From Mesorhizobium onobrychidis (GTDB taxonomy: Bacteria; Pseudomonadota; Alphaproteobacteria; Rhizobiales; Rhizobiaceae): DNA of 64,000 nt. A program made the translations under genes and the position numbers. This document shows, one piece after another, positions 1-7,196 of the stretch; within the stretch, counting starts at the first letter, position 1, and each line of letters opens with the position of its first letter. The notes under the pieces are model-generated. The model did no database searches. It was not told the origin of the DNA and saw nothing but the letters and a program-made list of their open reading frames with translations. Where the stretch lies: the NCBI RefSeq assembly GCF_024707545.1, contig NZ_CP062229.1, positions 2,833,501 through 2,897,500 of the forward strand, read 5' to 3'.

Positions 1-1
1 C

Positions 2-442
2 CTGCAGGCGCCGGGCAAGGAGGAGCAGAAGAAGAACAACAAGTATCTCATCAACAACGGGCGCGCGAACCAGGTCTGGCAGAATGCCTTCCTGGACCAG
101 GAGAGCGAATTCGTGATGGACCGCTGGCCCTATCCGTTCATCGAGATGAGTCCGGACGACATGACCGAACTCGGCGTGAAGAATGGCGACCTCGTCGAGG
201 TTTACAACGAGAGCGGCTCAACCCAGGCGATGGTCTATCCGACACCGACCGCCAGAAAGGGCGAGACTTTCATGCTGTTCGGATTCCCGACCGGCGTGCA
301 GGGCAACGTCATCAACGCTGGCACGAATGAGCTGATCCTGCCGAACTACAAGCAGACCTGGGCGAACATCCGGAAAATCTCGGATGCGCCGGAAGGCGTG
401 AAGCACCTTTCGTTCAAGTCGCAGGAGTATCAGGCCGTTTGA
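2..442 (+). CDS. aioA: Arsenite oxidase large (molybdopterin) subunit, C-terminal part
   Basis: This is the last 146 codons of a gene that begins before the window, read in frame from base 2 to a TGA. The enzyme oxidises arsenite to arsenate in the periplasm, with a molybdopterin cofactor in this subunit and a Rieske partner (AioB). The visible part is the C-terminal barrel typical of the DMSO-reductase superfamily. The segments NNGRANQVWQNAFL, MDRWPYPFIEMSPDD, TPTARKGETFMLFGFPTG and NELILPNYKQTW match, from memory, the highly conserved AioA tail rather than formate dehydrogenase or nitrate reductase. It converges on the following kinase gene with 62 bases between them, so no further aio gene follows on this strand. 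The catalytic N-terminal half and the [3Fe-4S] site lie outside the window. Confidence 0.82.
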   Translation: MQAPGKEEQKKNNKYLINNGRANQVWQNAFLDQESEFVMDRWPYPFIEMSPDDMTELGVKNGDLVEVYNESGSTQAMVYPTPTARKGETFMLFGFPTGVQGNVINAGTNELILPNYKQTWANIRKISDAPEGVKHLSFKSQEYQAV

Positions 443-504
443 GGCCCTCCCAAGCCCGCCGCGGCGCCAGTCGCGGCAGCGGGCGATCGGGCCGATCGCA
501 GACG

Positions 505-2028
505 TCACGGCTGCGTCGGCCGTGTGGCGGCCGCCAGTGCGTCGATGTCGTCGTAGAGCGCCTGGCTGTGGTAGTAGAGCTGGTCGAAAACGGGTTGTGT
601 GCGCCTGTAGGTCTCGGCCCATCTGGGGTCCGGCAGGATTTCGGCGCCGTAGCTCACGAAACGCTCGGCCGCCTGTTCGACGCGCGAGAAGCGGCCGGTC
701 GCCGTCGCGGCTATCGCGGCACAGCCGACAATGCCGCATTCGGGCTCCCGCGGAACCAGGATCGGAATGTTGAAGGCACTCGCCTTGATCTTCAGCCAGA
801 GTTCAGTGCGCGCCCCGCCACCCGCGGCGATAACGCGCTCCAGCGGCTTGTTTGACGCATGTTCCATGATGCGGATGTGACGCGTCATGGCAAAGGCGAT
901 GCCTTCCAGGATCGAGCGATGCAGATGTTCCATGCCATGCGCGGCGCCCAATCCGAAGAACTGTGCGCGGGCGTTGCGATGACGCCCCAGGCGCTCGCCC
1001 GTGAGAAAGGGCATGAAGAGCAATGCGTCGCAACCGGCAGGTGCCTCGGCGGCGCGGGCGACGATCTCGTCGTAAGACAGCGCGTTGCCGTGGAAGGCGC
1101 GGCGAGCCCAGCGCATGCCGTCGCCGCCAGTCTCCAGCAGCACGAACGGCGCCCAGTTGCCTTCGATCGTCGCAACGTTCGAGATTTCCGGGTCAAGCAG
1201 CGGCTTCTCCGCGATCGCCGTGATGATGGCGCCCGTGCCGGTGCTGTCGGAACCCATTCCCGGCCGACAAGCGCCTGATCCGAGCAGTGCCACCGGATAG
1301 TCGGCGCCGCCGACCAGCACGGGGGTTCCTGACCGCAAGCCGGTGTCGCGCGCCGCCTGTTCGGTGACGTGGCCGACGACATCCATCGGGTTGCGGATCG
1401 GCGGCAGCTTGGCGGCGTCAAGACCCATGCGCTCGATCATCACCGGCGACCAGTCGAGCCGCTCTGGGTTCATCAGGAAGCTGCAGGACGCATCGCCTGT
1501 ATCCATAGCAATCTCGCCGGTCAGCCGGTAGTTGATGTAATCCTTCGGCATGATGGCGACTGCGCTGCGGGCGTATGCGGCGGGATCGTTGTCTCGGACC
1601 CATTGCAGTTTGAAACCCGGCCATGCGGGGGTCGGCGTGTTGCCGCTTTCGGGCAGGTAGCTGTCCGGCTCATTCGCTTCCTCGAAGCGACGTACGAGAT
1701 CGATGGTGCGCTTGTCGTTCCAGAGCGGCGCCGTGTCGCGCGTCAGCGTTCCGTGCGCGTCGAGCAGGACCAGCCCGTGCATCTGCCCGCAGACGCAGAT
1801 AGCTGAGATGTATTCGCGGGCGCCATCGACGCGGTCCAGCACCGTCTTGACGCTCGCTCGCGCACCCTCCCACCAGTCGGTCGGCCGCTGTTCGGCCCAG
1901 CCGAACTCCGGCACGATCTGGTCGTGCTCTCGCGACGCAAGTTCGAGGATCTTGCCGGTGACATCGATCAGTGCGGCGCGGACGCTGCCGGTGCCGACAT
2001 CGATGGCGAGGAAAAGCTCGCCGCTCAT
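505..2028 (-). CDS. FGGY-family carbohydrate kinase (xylulokinase-like)
   Basis: This 507-residue protein has the usual length of an FGGY sugar kinase, which transfers phosphate from ATP to a ketose or polyol in the cytoplasm. The N-terminal ATPase fold opens with AIDVGTGSVRAALID. The second phosphate motif is SDSTGTGAI, a putative catalytic-base region is GGADYPVALLGSG, and the C-terminal adenosine motif is AAGGGARTELWLKIKA. It is the third gene of a minus-strand set (cupin G6P isomerase, SDH-like oxidoreductase, kinase), 88 bases after the oxidoreductase. The substrate cannot be read from the sequence. The neighbouring hexulose-phosphate enzymes suggest a hexulose or a polyol-derived ketose rather than, or as well as, xylulose. 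The start is the ATG of MSGELFLAIDVG, the natural N-terminus of the family; its ribosome site is weak. Confidence 0.85.
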   Translation of the reverse strand: MSGELFLAIDVGTGSVRAALIDVTGKILELASREHDQIVPEFGWAEQRPTDWWEGARASVKTVLDRVDGAREYISAICVCGQMHGLVLLDAHGTLTRDTAPLWNDKRTIDLVRRFEEANEPDSYLPESGNTPTPAWPGFKLQWVRDNDPAAYARSAVAIMPKDYINYRLTGEIAMDTGDASCSFLMNPERLDWSPVMIERMGLDAAKLPPIRNPMDVVGHVTEQAARDTGLRSGTPVLVGGADYPVALLGSGACRPGMGSDSTGTGAIITAIAEKPLLDPEISNVATIEGNWAPFVLLETGGDGMRWARRAFHGNALSYDEIVARAAEAPAGCDALLFMPFLTGERLGRHRNARAQFFGLGAAHGMEHLHRSILEGIAFAMTRHIRIMEHASNKPLERVIAAGGGARTELWLKIKASAFNIPILVPREPECGIVGCAAIAATATGRFSRVEQAAERFVSYGAEILPDPRWAETYRRTQPVFDQLYYHSQALYDDIDALAAATRPTQP

Positions 2029-2116
2029 TTCGGGAGAGTCCTGAGATGGGCAAACATGAGACCCTCTGTCTATCGGTCAGAGCGAGCGCGGCATGACGAG
2101 AATGCGTTCCACGGCA

Positions 2117-3061
2117 TTAGGCTTTCGCCGCTTCGATGGCGATGCGCGACATCTCGTCGAAATCCGGCCCCGACACCGGGATTGCGATGTCGAAGACCTC
2201 TGCGATCACCTGCGTCCAGCCATGCAGGAAATACGTCCAACCGTCCTCGATCTGCAACTGCTGTCGGGCCTGCTGCCGCCTTGCCCGATTAAGGAAGATC
2301 AGGTCGCCGCGATAATTGAGATCCCAGGCAATGCCGCGCTTGGGGAATTCGGCGTCATCGGTGATCGGCGAGCCTGGGGCGTCCTTGCCAAGTCCGGTCG
2401 CGTTGATCACCAGCGAGCCTGGCTTCAGCGCCGCCAACGCCTCATCATTGATCTCGGGCCGGTCTGCCAGGACATACTTGATCTCGACCGTCGACGTCAT
2501 CTCTTTGTGGATGCGCTCGATTTGGTCGAGACGCGGCTGCGAACGGTCGGTGACAATGATGCGCGAAGGTCCACGTTCCTTGCGCATCAGGTGCCAGGTG
2601 ATCGCTATCGTCGATCCGCCAGCTCCCATCGACAGGACTTCCGCGCCGGTGTCCGCAAAATATCCCGCCGGAATGAAACCGTCTATCGCTAGGCCAGAAG
2701 AGATCGGATCCTTGGCATGGCAGATGAGTTTGCCGCCCCGCTTCGACAGGCAACTGGTCTCATGCATTAGGCGAGCGTGCGGATCGATGACGTCGAACAG
2801 GTCGCGCGCTGCGTTGAAAAGATCGATCTTGTGCGTGGTGACGAGGGCGCCAAGCGACAGCGGGTCGGATTTCATGAAGGAGACGACCTCACGGTAGGCG
2901 TCCGGATCGGCATGGAGCGGAAAGTCGATGCCCTTGAGAACCGCATCCTTCAGTCCGAGGTAGCGTGCCCATGCGGGGAAAACCCGCATGATCGAACTGC
3001 TCGTCGTCGTGACGCCGATAAAATAGAATGTCGGCTGGGTAGCCGGCCGATAGCCGCTCAT
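2117..3061 (-). CDS. Shikimate dehydrogenase-like NAD(P)-dependent oxidoreductase
   Basis: This 314-residue protein has the two-domain layout of the shikimate/quinate dehydrogenase superfamily. The substrate domain carries LVTTHKID with the expected catalytic lysine at residue 78. The Rossmann domain has a glycine loop, SMGAGGSTIA, around residues 144-152. Authentic AroE has a GxNVTxPxK motif; here the asparagine and proline positions are lost (GALVTTHK), so shikimate is unlikely to be the substrate and a hydroxy acid, cyclitol or sugar derivative is possible. The start chosen is MSGYRP, preceded by GGGAGA on the coding strand; a longer frame upstream would overlap the preceding gene. It sits 37 bases downstream of the cupin isomerase and upstream of the FGGY kinase, so it probably supplies an oxidation step in the same catabolic pathway. 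Confidence 0.75.
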   Translation of the reverse strand: MSGYRPATQPTFYFIGVTTTSSSIMRVFPAWARYLGLKDAVLKGIDFPLHADPDAYREVVSFMKSDPLSLGALVTTHKIDLFNAARDLFDVIDPHARLMHETSCLSKRGGKLICHAKDPISSGLAIDGFIPAGYFADTGAEVLSMGAGGSTIAITWHLMRKERGPSRIIVTDRSQPRLDQIERIHKEMTSTVEIKYVLADRPEINDEALAALKPGSLVINATGLGKDAPGSPITDDAEFPKRGIAWDLNYRGDLIFLNRARRQQARQQLQIEDGWTYFLHGWTQVIAEVFDIAIPVSGPDFDEMSRIAIEAAKA

Positions 3062-3098
3062 TTGCCGGTCTCCCGGATTTCCTGCGCGCGCAGCACCT

Positions 3099-3740
3099 TC
3101 ATGCCGGCACCGTGCGGGATCGTTGCCCATAGAGGGCGGAGATCAGCTCTGCGTCGCGCGGTCGCCAATCCGGGTTGTCGACTTCCTTCCAGCCTCCATC
3201 GCCGGCGACCACGCGCGAGCGCATGCCTCCCGATCTCGCGATGATCTCGTAGTCCTGCCCTGAATCGGCGGGGTAGCAGAACAGCATCACCAACTCGTCG
3301 TCTCCGACATTGATCGAGCGGTGGATCCAGAAAGGGGGGACGTAACAGACGGTCTGCGCATCGACCGTAACGATCCGGACCTCGCCCTCCGGCGATTCCA
3401 TCAGCATCAGGCCGTGCCCCTTCTGGCCATAGTAGATCTCGGGCCGGTCGGCCTGCTTGTGGATATGACCGCGCGTCATGAAATACTCGTCGCCGACCTT
3501 GCCGGGCTGCATGCTCGTGATGCCGAAAATCAGGTCGCCCGACAGTTCGGTCGGCCGGAACTCGCATACCTCGTAGACGATGCGCTCGCCCCACGTCGCG
3601 CGCATGGCTTCGAAGGCCGCAGCATCCGCGTAGAGCCCGTCCAGATCGCGGAAGCGTTTCTGGTAGCTGCCGGTTGCATTTGCCATCGCACCAGTGGACA
3701 GATCGACCTTGCATCCCGTGGGCTCAAACAATCTCGTCAA
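3099..3740 (-). CDS. Cupin-type glucose-6-phosphate isomerase
   Basis: This 213-residue protein belongs to the metal-dependent cupin glucose-6-phosphate isomerases, which are unrelated to the usual PGI fold and interconvert glucose 6-phosphate and fructose 6-phosphate. The metal ligands are visible as RGHIHKQADRPEIYYG: H92, H94 and E101, then H140 in PPFWIHRSINVG. The spacing 2-7-39 is identical to H88, H90, E97 and H136 of the Pyrococcus furiosus enzyme (from memory). The start is a TTG preceded by AGGAAG on the coding strand; the first ATG, 18 codons in, has no ribosome site and would remove the conserved N-terminal KVDLSTG segment. It is the first gene of the minus-strand operon and originally lay divergent to the hexulose-phosphate genes, making it the natural last step for fructose 6-phosphate formed by the hexuloisomerase. 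Confidence 0.85.
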   Translation of the reverse strand: MTRLFEPTGCKVDLSTGAMANATGSYQKRFRDLDGLYADAAAFEAMRATWGERIVYEVCEFRPTELSGDLIFGITSMQPGKVGDEYFMTRGHIHKQADRPEIYYGQKGHGLMLMESPEGEVRIVTVDAQTVCYVPPFWIHRSINVGDDELVMLFCYPADSGQDYEIIARSGGMRSRVVAGDGGWKEVDNPDWRPRDAELISALYGQRSRTVPA

Positions 3741-3902
3741 AGGACTTCCTCATATTGCGTTGCTGTTGGCGTCGGCGTTGATCAGGCCCGCACCTCCTGC
3801 TTTTCGACAAGAACCACACTTGCTTTGCAGGGTACGATTTGCTCTCCCTATGCAGACCAGCTTGGAGATTGCTGGATTATGGCAGATTTTGAGTACCAAG
3901 CC

Positions 3903-4031
3903 CACGACAGTAGGTTGGCCGTTGTCGTCATGCCGCACCCGCTGCCTTAAGCAATCTGAGAGAACCGCCTTGCTCCTTCAAGTCGCCTTCGACAAGCCTG
4001 AACACCTGGCTCTGCTCCCGCAGATGAAGGC
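3903..4031 (+). repeat. Direct repeat copy 1: duplicated promoter and 5' end of hexulose-6-phosphate synthase
   Basis: These 129 bases are nearly identical to 7069-7196, with only a few mismatches and a one-base length difference. They contain the leader, the TTG start (3970 here) and the first 19 or so codons of the hexulose-6-phosphate synthase gene. After CAGATGAAGGC the reading frame runs into unrelated AT-rich DNA, so this copy is a dead fragment. The intact gene starts 3.2 kb further on. The 160 bases to the left (3741-3902) hold no recognisable gene and are probably the original divergent promoter region of the isomerase operon. Confidence 0.9.
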
Positions 4032-4221
4032 CGGAGCGGCCACTGTCGGTGGACCGTTCAAGCCGAAGGTCTTATATATTCATCATTTAGAATGTAATAA
4101 TATAAGCTCTTCTCTGGCATTTGTGCAACACTTCCTCTTTTCTTTACTTCAACTCTTGCTTGTGCGGCATGTATAGGCTGATAAAAGAAAACAGGGCAAT
4201 TGGGTTTTGCGGGGAAGGCAT

Positions 4222-4412
4222 GTGGGAGCGGCCACGCCGATCATAATCGGGCTGGACAGCGGCGTCGTTTGCTTGACGCTGATGACGCAGTATCTGCGCC
4301 AGCCGGCTGATCCCGACGCCATTCGCCATGACCTTGGGCTGGGCGAGCGGTTCGCCGATCGCGTCGACATCGTGCGGGCGGCAAAACGCCTGAAGCTCAA
4401 GGCCAAGATAGC
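4222..4412 (+). pseudogene. 5' fragment of a type I secretion ABC transporter (HlyB-like)
   Basis: About 63 codons read as the N-terminal C39-peptidase-like domain of an RTX/type I secretion ABC exporter: GLDSGVVCLTLMTQYLRQP, then ADPDAIRHDLGLG and VDIVRAAKRLKLKAKI. A GTG start at 4222 sits behind GGGGAAGG, so this is probably the original start. The membrane domain and ATPase are missing; the sequence passes directly into the middle of an HlyD adaptor gene in another frame. The DNA just upstream (4060-4200) is AT-rich and probably held the promoter of the lost exporter operon. An internal deletion that joined hlyB to hlyD explains the arrangement. Confidence 0.7.
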
Positions 4413-5045
4413 AAGACCTTCGCCAGCGGCAACAAGTCGCTGATCGAGCGCCGCAAGCTGGTCAGCCTGGCCGGCGACCGGCTGGATGTCTTTGAGGAAC
4501 TGGAAAAGCGGAAGGTCGGTATCAAGACCAACACCATCGACGCCCGCCAGGGCGAGCAGAGCCAGGTGATGGCGACGGTGGCCAACGAGGGCCATATAGC
4601 CGAGCTTGAAGCGACCGTGAGAACGCTTGGCGCGCAGAAGCGCGCGCGTCGCGAGGCCTATCTCGACAAGGTCGCCTCCGAACTGATCGAGATCGACCGC
4701 TCGATCGGCGTGCTGCGGCAGGACCTGGCCAAGGCCGAACTGTTCGAGCGCGCCAGCCTGCTCAAATCGCCGGTTGCCGGCCGTGTGCAGCAACTGGAGG
4801 TCAACACGCTGGGCGAAGTGGTGCAGACTGGCCAACGGCTTATGGTGATCGTGCCTGATGGCACGGCACGGCCCTCGAGATCGAGGCGATGCTGCTCAAC
4901 CGCGACAAGGGTTTTGTGCACGAAGGGCAGGATGTGCGGGTCAAGCTCGAAGCTTTCCCCTTCACATAATATGGTACCTTGAATGGCAAGGTTCTGACCG
5001 TGTCCAACGATGCCATCCCTGCGGGCGTAGCGTTCCATGAAAGGT
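4413..5045 (+). pseudogene. Remnant of a type I secretion membrane-fusion protein (HlyD-like)
   Basis: The middle and C-terminal part of an HlyD-family periplasmic adaptor is recognisable. There is a coiled-coil hairpin stretch (EHIAELEATVRTLG-like, 4590-4750), then LLKSPVAGRVQQLEVNTLG, QTGQRLMVIVPDGT and EAMLLNRDKGFV. It lacks its N-terminal membrane anchor. A frameshift near 4865 separates VPDGT from LEIEAMLLN, and a TAA near 4967 replaces the residue expected after EAFPFT. Beyond it KVLTVSNDAIPAG can still be read before a final stop near 5045. Three independent lesions make this a clear pseudogene. Confidence 0.8.
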
Positions 5046-5056
5046 GAGAGCTGAAA

Positions 5057-5425
5057 ATGATCTTCGAACGGCTGAGAACACCTGAAGATAGGTTCAGACC
5101 CGAAAGAAATTTCATGAAATTTGCATTAATTTCATGTATTTGTTCGTGGCTTTCGATTATTTCTGTCGGCATAATTATCTCGGACAGCAATGAAGACGAA
5201 TCAAGTCGATTGTTGTTTGTTTCTTTTTTGTTATACCCATGCTTGGTTTTCATGATTGTGAACGGGATTGTAGAATTCGATGATCAAACACAATCATTGA
5301 TTTCTTCCGGGTTTGATGATGAAAGGATATCATCACTCAGGTTAGCTGTGACAGCGATAATAATCGTTTTCGCAGTTTGCTATTCTCTATATTTTCTCGC
5401 GCTAAGAGTATTCATTTACATCTAA
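5057..5425 (+). CDS. Small AT-rich membrane protein of unknown function
   Basis: This 122-residue frame is markedly AT-richer than the genes around it. It predicts three hydrophobic segments at roughly residues 20-45, 52-73 and 92-120, separated by short charged loops, so it is probably an inner-membrane protein. It starts 11 bases after the hlyD remnant, behind GGTGAGAGC, and is followed 13 bases later by a small gene with a strong ribosome site. I recognise no family. Position and composition suggest cargo, accessory or immunity gene of the former type I secretion operon, which is inference only. The different base composition points to a foreign origin. Confidence 0.55.
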   Translation: MIFERLRTPEDRFRPERNFMKFALISCICSWLSIISVGIIISDSNEDESSRLLFVSFLLYPCLVFMIVNGIVEFDDQTQSLISSGFDDERISSLRLAVTAIIIVFAVCYSLYFLALRVFIYI

Positions 5426-5438
5426 CCGGGAGGTTAAA

Positions 5439-5552
5439 ATGGACGGTTATCTCGAATCTAGAACTGGTGCCGGTGGTGTTTATGGCAGCGGACCTTATGG
5501 GTTCTCAACTAGCTTCGGTATCAAGAGAACTGTAGAATGGGAATTACGGTGA
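5439..5552 (+). CDS. Truncated small glycine-rich protein, interrupted by a repeat element
   Basis: A strong GGGAGG lies seven bases before this ATG. The frame encodes 37 residues and begins MDGYLESRTGAGGVYGSG. The last few codons and the stop come from the left terminal repeat of the element that begins at 5541, so the natural 3' end has been lost. Its tight coupling to the membrane-protein gene upstream and its glycine-rich, tyrosine-containing body are what one would expect of a small exported substrate, but this is speculation. No family is recognised. Confidence 0.4.
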   Translation: MDGYLESRTGAGGVYGSGPYGFSTSFGIKRTVEWELR

Positions 5553-5732
5553 CAGTGCACTTTTTCCCATGTTTGCCCGGCTGTGGCTGTGTGTAGATCG
5601 AGCGCATGGCTCGACTTGCAGTAAGCGTCGCCGATGTCGGCACCTGGGCGGCCGGTGGACAGCGAAGCACTTCCGGGCCAGGTGCCGAGCAAACCGGAAA
5701 AGCCATGAAATAGGGAAACGCGGCAGGCGGAA
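5541..5732. mobile_element. Short inverted-repeat element, copy 1 (right end missing)
   Basis: The block begins with GAATTACGGTGACAGTGCAC and is about 95% identical to the copy at 6405-6612, but ends at GGCAGGCGGAA without the right terminal repeat. It also carries a roughly 14-base insertion after TTTTTCCCATG that the other copy lacks. An internal inverted pair, GGCACCTGG and CCAGGTGCC, can fold into a hairpin. It interrupts the small gene that starts at 5439. Confidence 0.75.
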
Positions 5733-5852
5733 GCGGCAGCATTTCCAAAAGGATTGGCAGGGTCAATCTAAATCGCATGCTATCTCGCAACGGCTTGCAC
5801 CAAAGCAAAATTTTCGGCAAGTTCCCCGCGTCTTAGGAGAGGGCCAACAACA

Positions 5853-6167
5853 ATGAAGTTATCTTACATCGGCATAATGCCGGTCGCAGCAATAGTGATT
5901 TGCGTAAACGCATTCGTTTCAACCGCCGCCCACGCCAACTCGGTTGCCTTCGATCACGGATATCAGATGGCGGCTTATTTGTTTTGCTCTCAATCAATTT
6001 ATAACGACAAGCGTTTTGGTGACTTCATTGTTGAGAACATGAAGTATGACAAAACTAAAGAGTACAAACGTGGCGTTGCCGCTCTGAAAGCCGCACTCAA
6101 AGGCAACCGCCCTAGCAAAGTGTGCTTCGATGCCGCTCGCGCCAGCGGTTCGTGGACCGCCCGCTGA
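5853..6167 (+). CDS. Small secreted protein of unknown function
   Basis: This 104-residue protein has a clear signal peptide: positively charged start, hydrophobic core to about residue 25, and likely cleavage after STAAHA. The mature part of about 75 residues has two cysteines, in YLFCSQSIY and KVCFDAARA, that could form one disulfide in the periplasm. The start is supported by AGGAGAG upstream. The gene is AT-richer than its surroundings and lies between the two copies of the short repeat element, so it belongs to the acquired island. The C-terminus (SGSWTAR) may be altered by the rearrangement that follows it. No family is recognised. Confidence 0.55.
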   Translation: MKLSYIGIMPVAAIVICVNAFVSTAAHANSVAFDHGYQMAAYLFCSQSIYNDKRFGDFIVENMKYDKTKEYKRGVAALKAALKGNRPSKVCFDAARASGSWTAR

Positions 6168-6404
6168 CGGCTCCAGCCTCATCGAACTCGGCCTTTAGTT
6201 GGTTGCTTATCGGCTTGCTTGATTCTGCATTCCGGCTAATTCCTGCCAATATTCTGGCACCGGTGCGTGCTTTGCCGTCCCTGCTAGGCCCGTACCCCAT
6301 ACATCCAGGCGTAGTGGCGCGCAAGCTGGCGGTGAGATCATGCATGCGATCTGGAGCGACGGCACGTTCTATGTCGGCGTCGGCGATCCGGAATCACGGT
6401 GACA
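6168..6404. other. Non-coding junction DNA of the scrambled island
   Basis: No convincing gene lies here. Its right edge carries GAATCACGGTGACA (6391-6404), a 14-base near-copy of the element's terminal repeat immediately in front of copy 2, which may mark a second insertion or an end duplication. Confidence 0.5.
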
Positions 6405-6612
6405 GAATTACGGTGACAGTGCACTTTTTCCCATGGCTGTGTGTAGATCGAGCGCATGGCTCGACTTGCAGTAAGTGTCGCCGATGTCGGCACCTGGGCG
6501 GCCGGTGGACAGCGAAGCACTTCCGGGCCAGGTGCCGAGCAAACCGGAAAAGCCATTAAATAGGGAAACGCGGCAGGCGGAAAGAAAAAATGGTGCACTG
6601 TCACCGTAATTC
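6405..6612. mobile_element. Short inverted-repeat element, complete copy 2 (MITE-like)
   Basis: This 208-bp block has perfect 20-bp terminal inverted repeats: GAATTACGGTGACAGTGCAC at 6405-6424 and its exact reverse complement at 6593-6612. It encodes no transposase. It contains an internal hairpin pair (GGCACCTGG and CCAGGTGCC) and is closely similar to copy 1 at 5541-5732. These properties fit a non-autonomous miniature element mobilised in trans. Similar GGTGACAGTGCAC termini are, as far as I recall, seen near REP-associated tyrosine transposases. Confidence 0.8.
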
Positions 6613-6625
6613 CTTCATCATCCAG

Positions 6626-6948
6626 GGCGGAGCAAGGAGCGAAGCGACGCGGCGCAGACCCTGGGATCCATTCCGTGACATCCGCCGAGAATTGCAGCGG
6701 CTCAGAACAGCGACCGACTTGCCACCATGACCGCGAGCCAGAAGCGCGGCACGATCTGCATCGGCGTCACCAATGATCTCGGCCGCCGCATGACGGAGCT
6801 TAAATCCGGCGACTGCTCGCGCTTCGCCATCCGCTACGGCGGGCGGAACGCGTGGTAGGCGCTCGGTTCCGGTCCGCTGGAGCACTGCCGCGAGGCAACG
6901 GCATGGATCCCAGGGTCTGCGCCGCGTCGCTTCGCTCCTTGCTCCGCC
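6626..6948. repeat. 46-bp perfect inverted repeat bounding a 323-bp unit
   Basis: The arms are 6626-6671 and 6903-6948. They are exact reverse complements over 46 bases, with the inner ends at GGGATCCAT/ATGGATCCC. The unit they enclose contains a GIY-YIG nuclease remnant. The arm sequence (GGAGCAAGGAGCGAAGCGAC and flank) resembles a dispersed intergenic repeat of mesorhizobia, from memory. A transcript would form a very stable hairpin. Confidence 0.85.
6727..6858 (+). pseudogene. GIY-YIG endonuclease remnant
   Basis: A 43-codon frame contains KRGTICIGVTNDLGRR, closely matching the YIGVTNDLxRR core of small GIY-YIG (UvrC N-terminal-like) nucleases. In intact members a tyrosine stands where this copy has cysteine (TICIG for TLYIG), so a key active-site residue is lost. 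The frame stops after about half the usual 90-100 residues. It sits inside the 46-bp inverted repeat. Confidence 0.6.
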
Positions 6949-7068
6949 GTGGGATGACGAGGCGAGGGGCGGTTCGGCCAATCCAAGAGGTTTGCGATCT
7001 GCCACTGAACGGAATTGTCGACGTTCGCTGTTGATTGGCTCGACCTGTCAAATCTACTGTACGCTGCA

Positions 7069-7196
7069 CACGACAGTAGGTTGGCCGTTGTCGTCATGCC
7101 GCACCCGCTGCCTTAAGCATCCGAGAGAACCGCCTTGCTCCTCCAAGTCGCCTTCGACAAGCCTGAACACCTGGCCCTGCTCCCGCAGATGAAGGC
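7069..7196 (+). repeat. Direct repeat copy 2: native promoter and 5' end of hexulose-6-phosphate synthase
   Basis: This is the second copy of the 129-bp repeat at 3903-4031 and the one attached to the intact gene. It contains about 65 bases of leader followed by the TTG start at 7135 and the first codons. Homology begins at CACGACAGTAGG in both copies, directly after unrelated sequence, which marks a recombination junction. Confidence 0.9.

Noticed and set aside
6330..6404. Possible fragment of a gamma-glutamyltransferase C-terminus
   Set aside because: About 20 codons resemble it loosely, too short and too weak to support a call.
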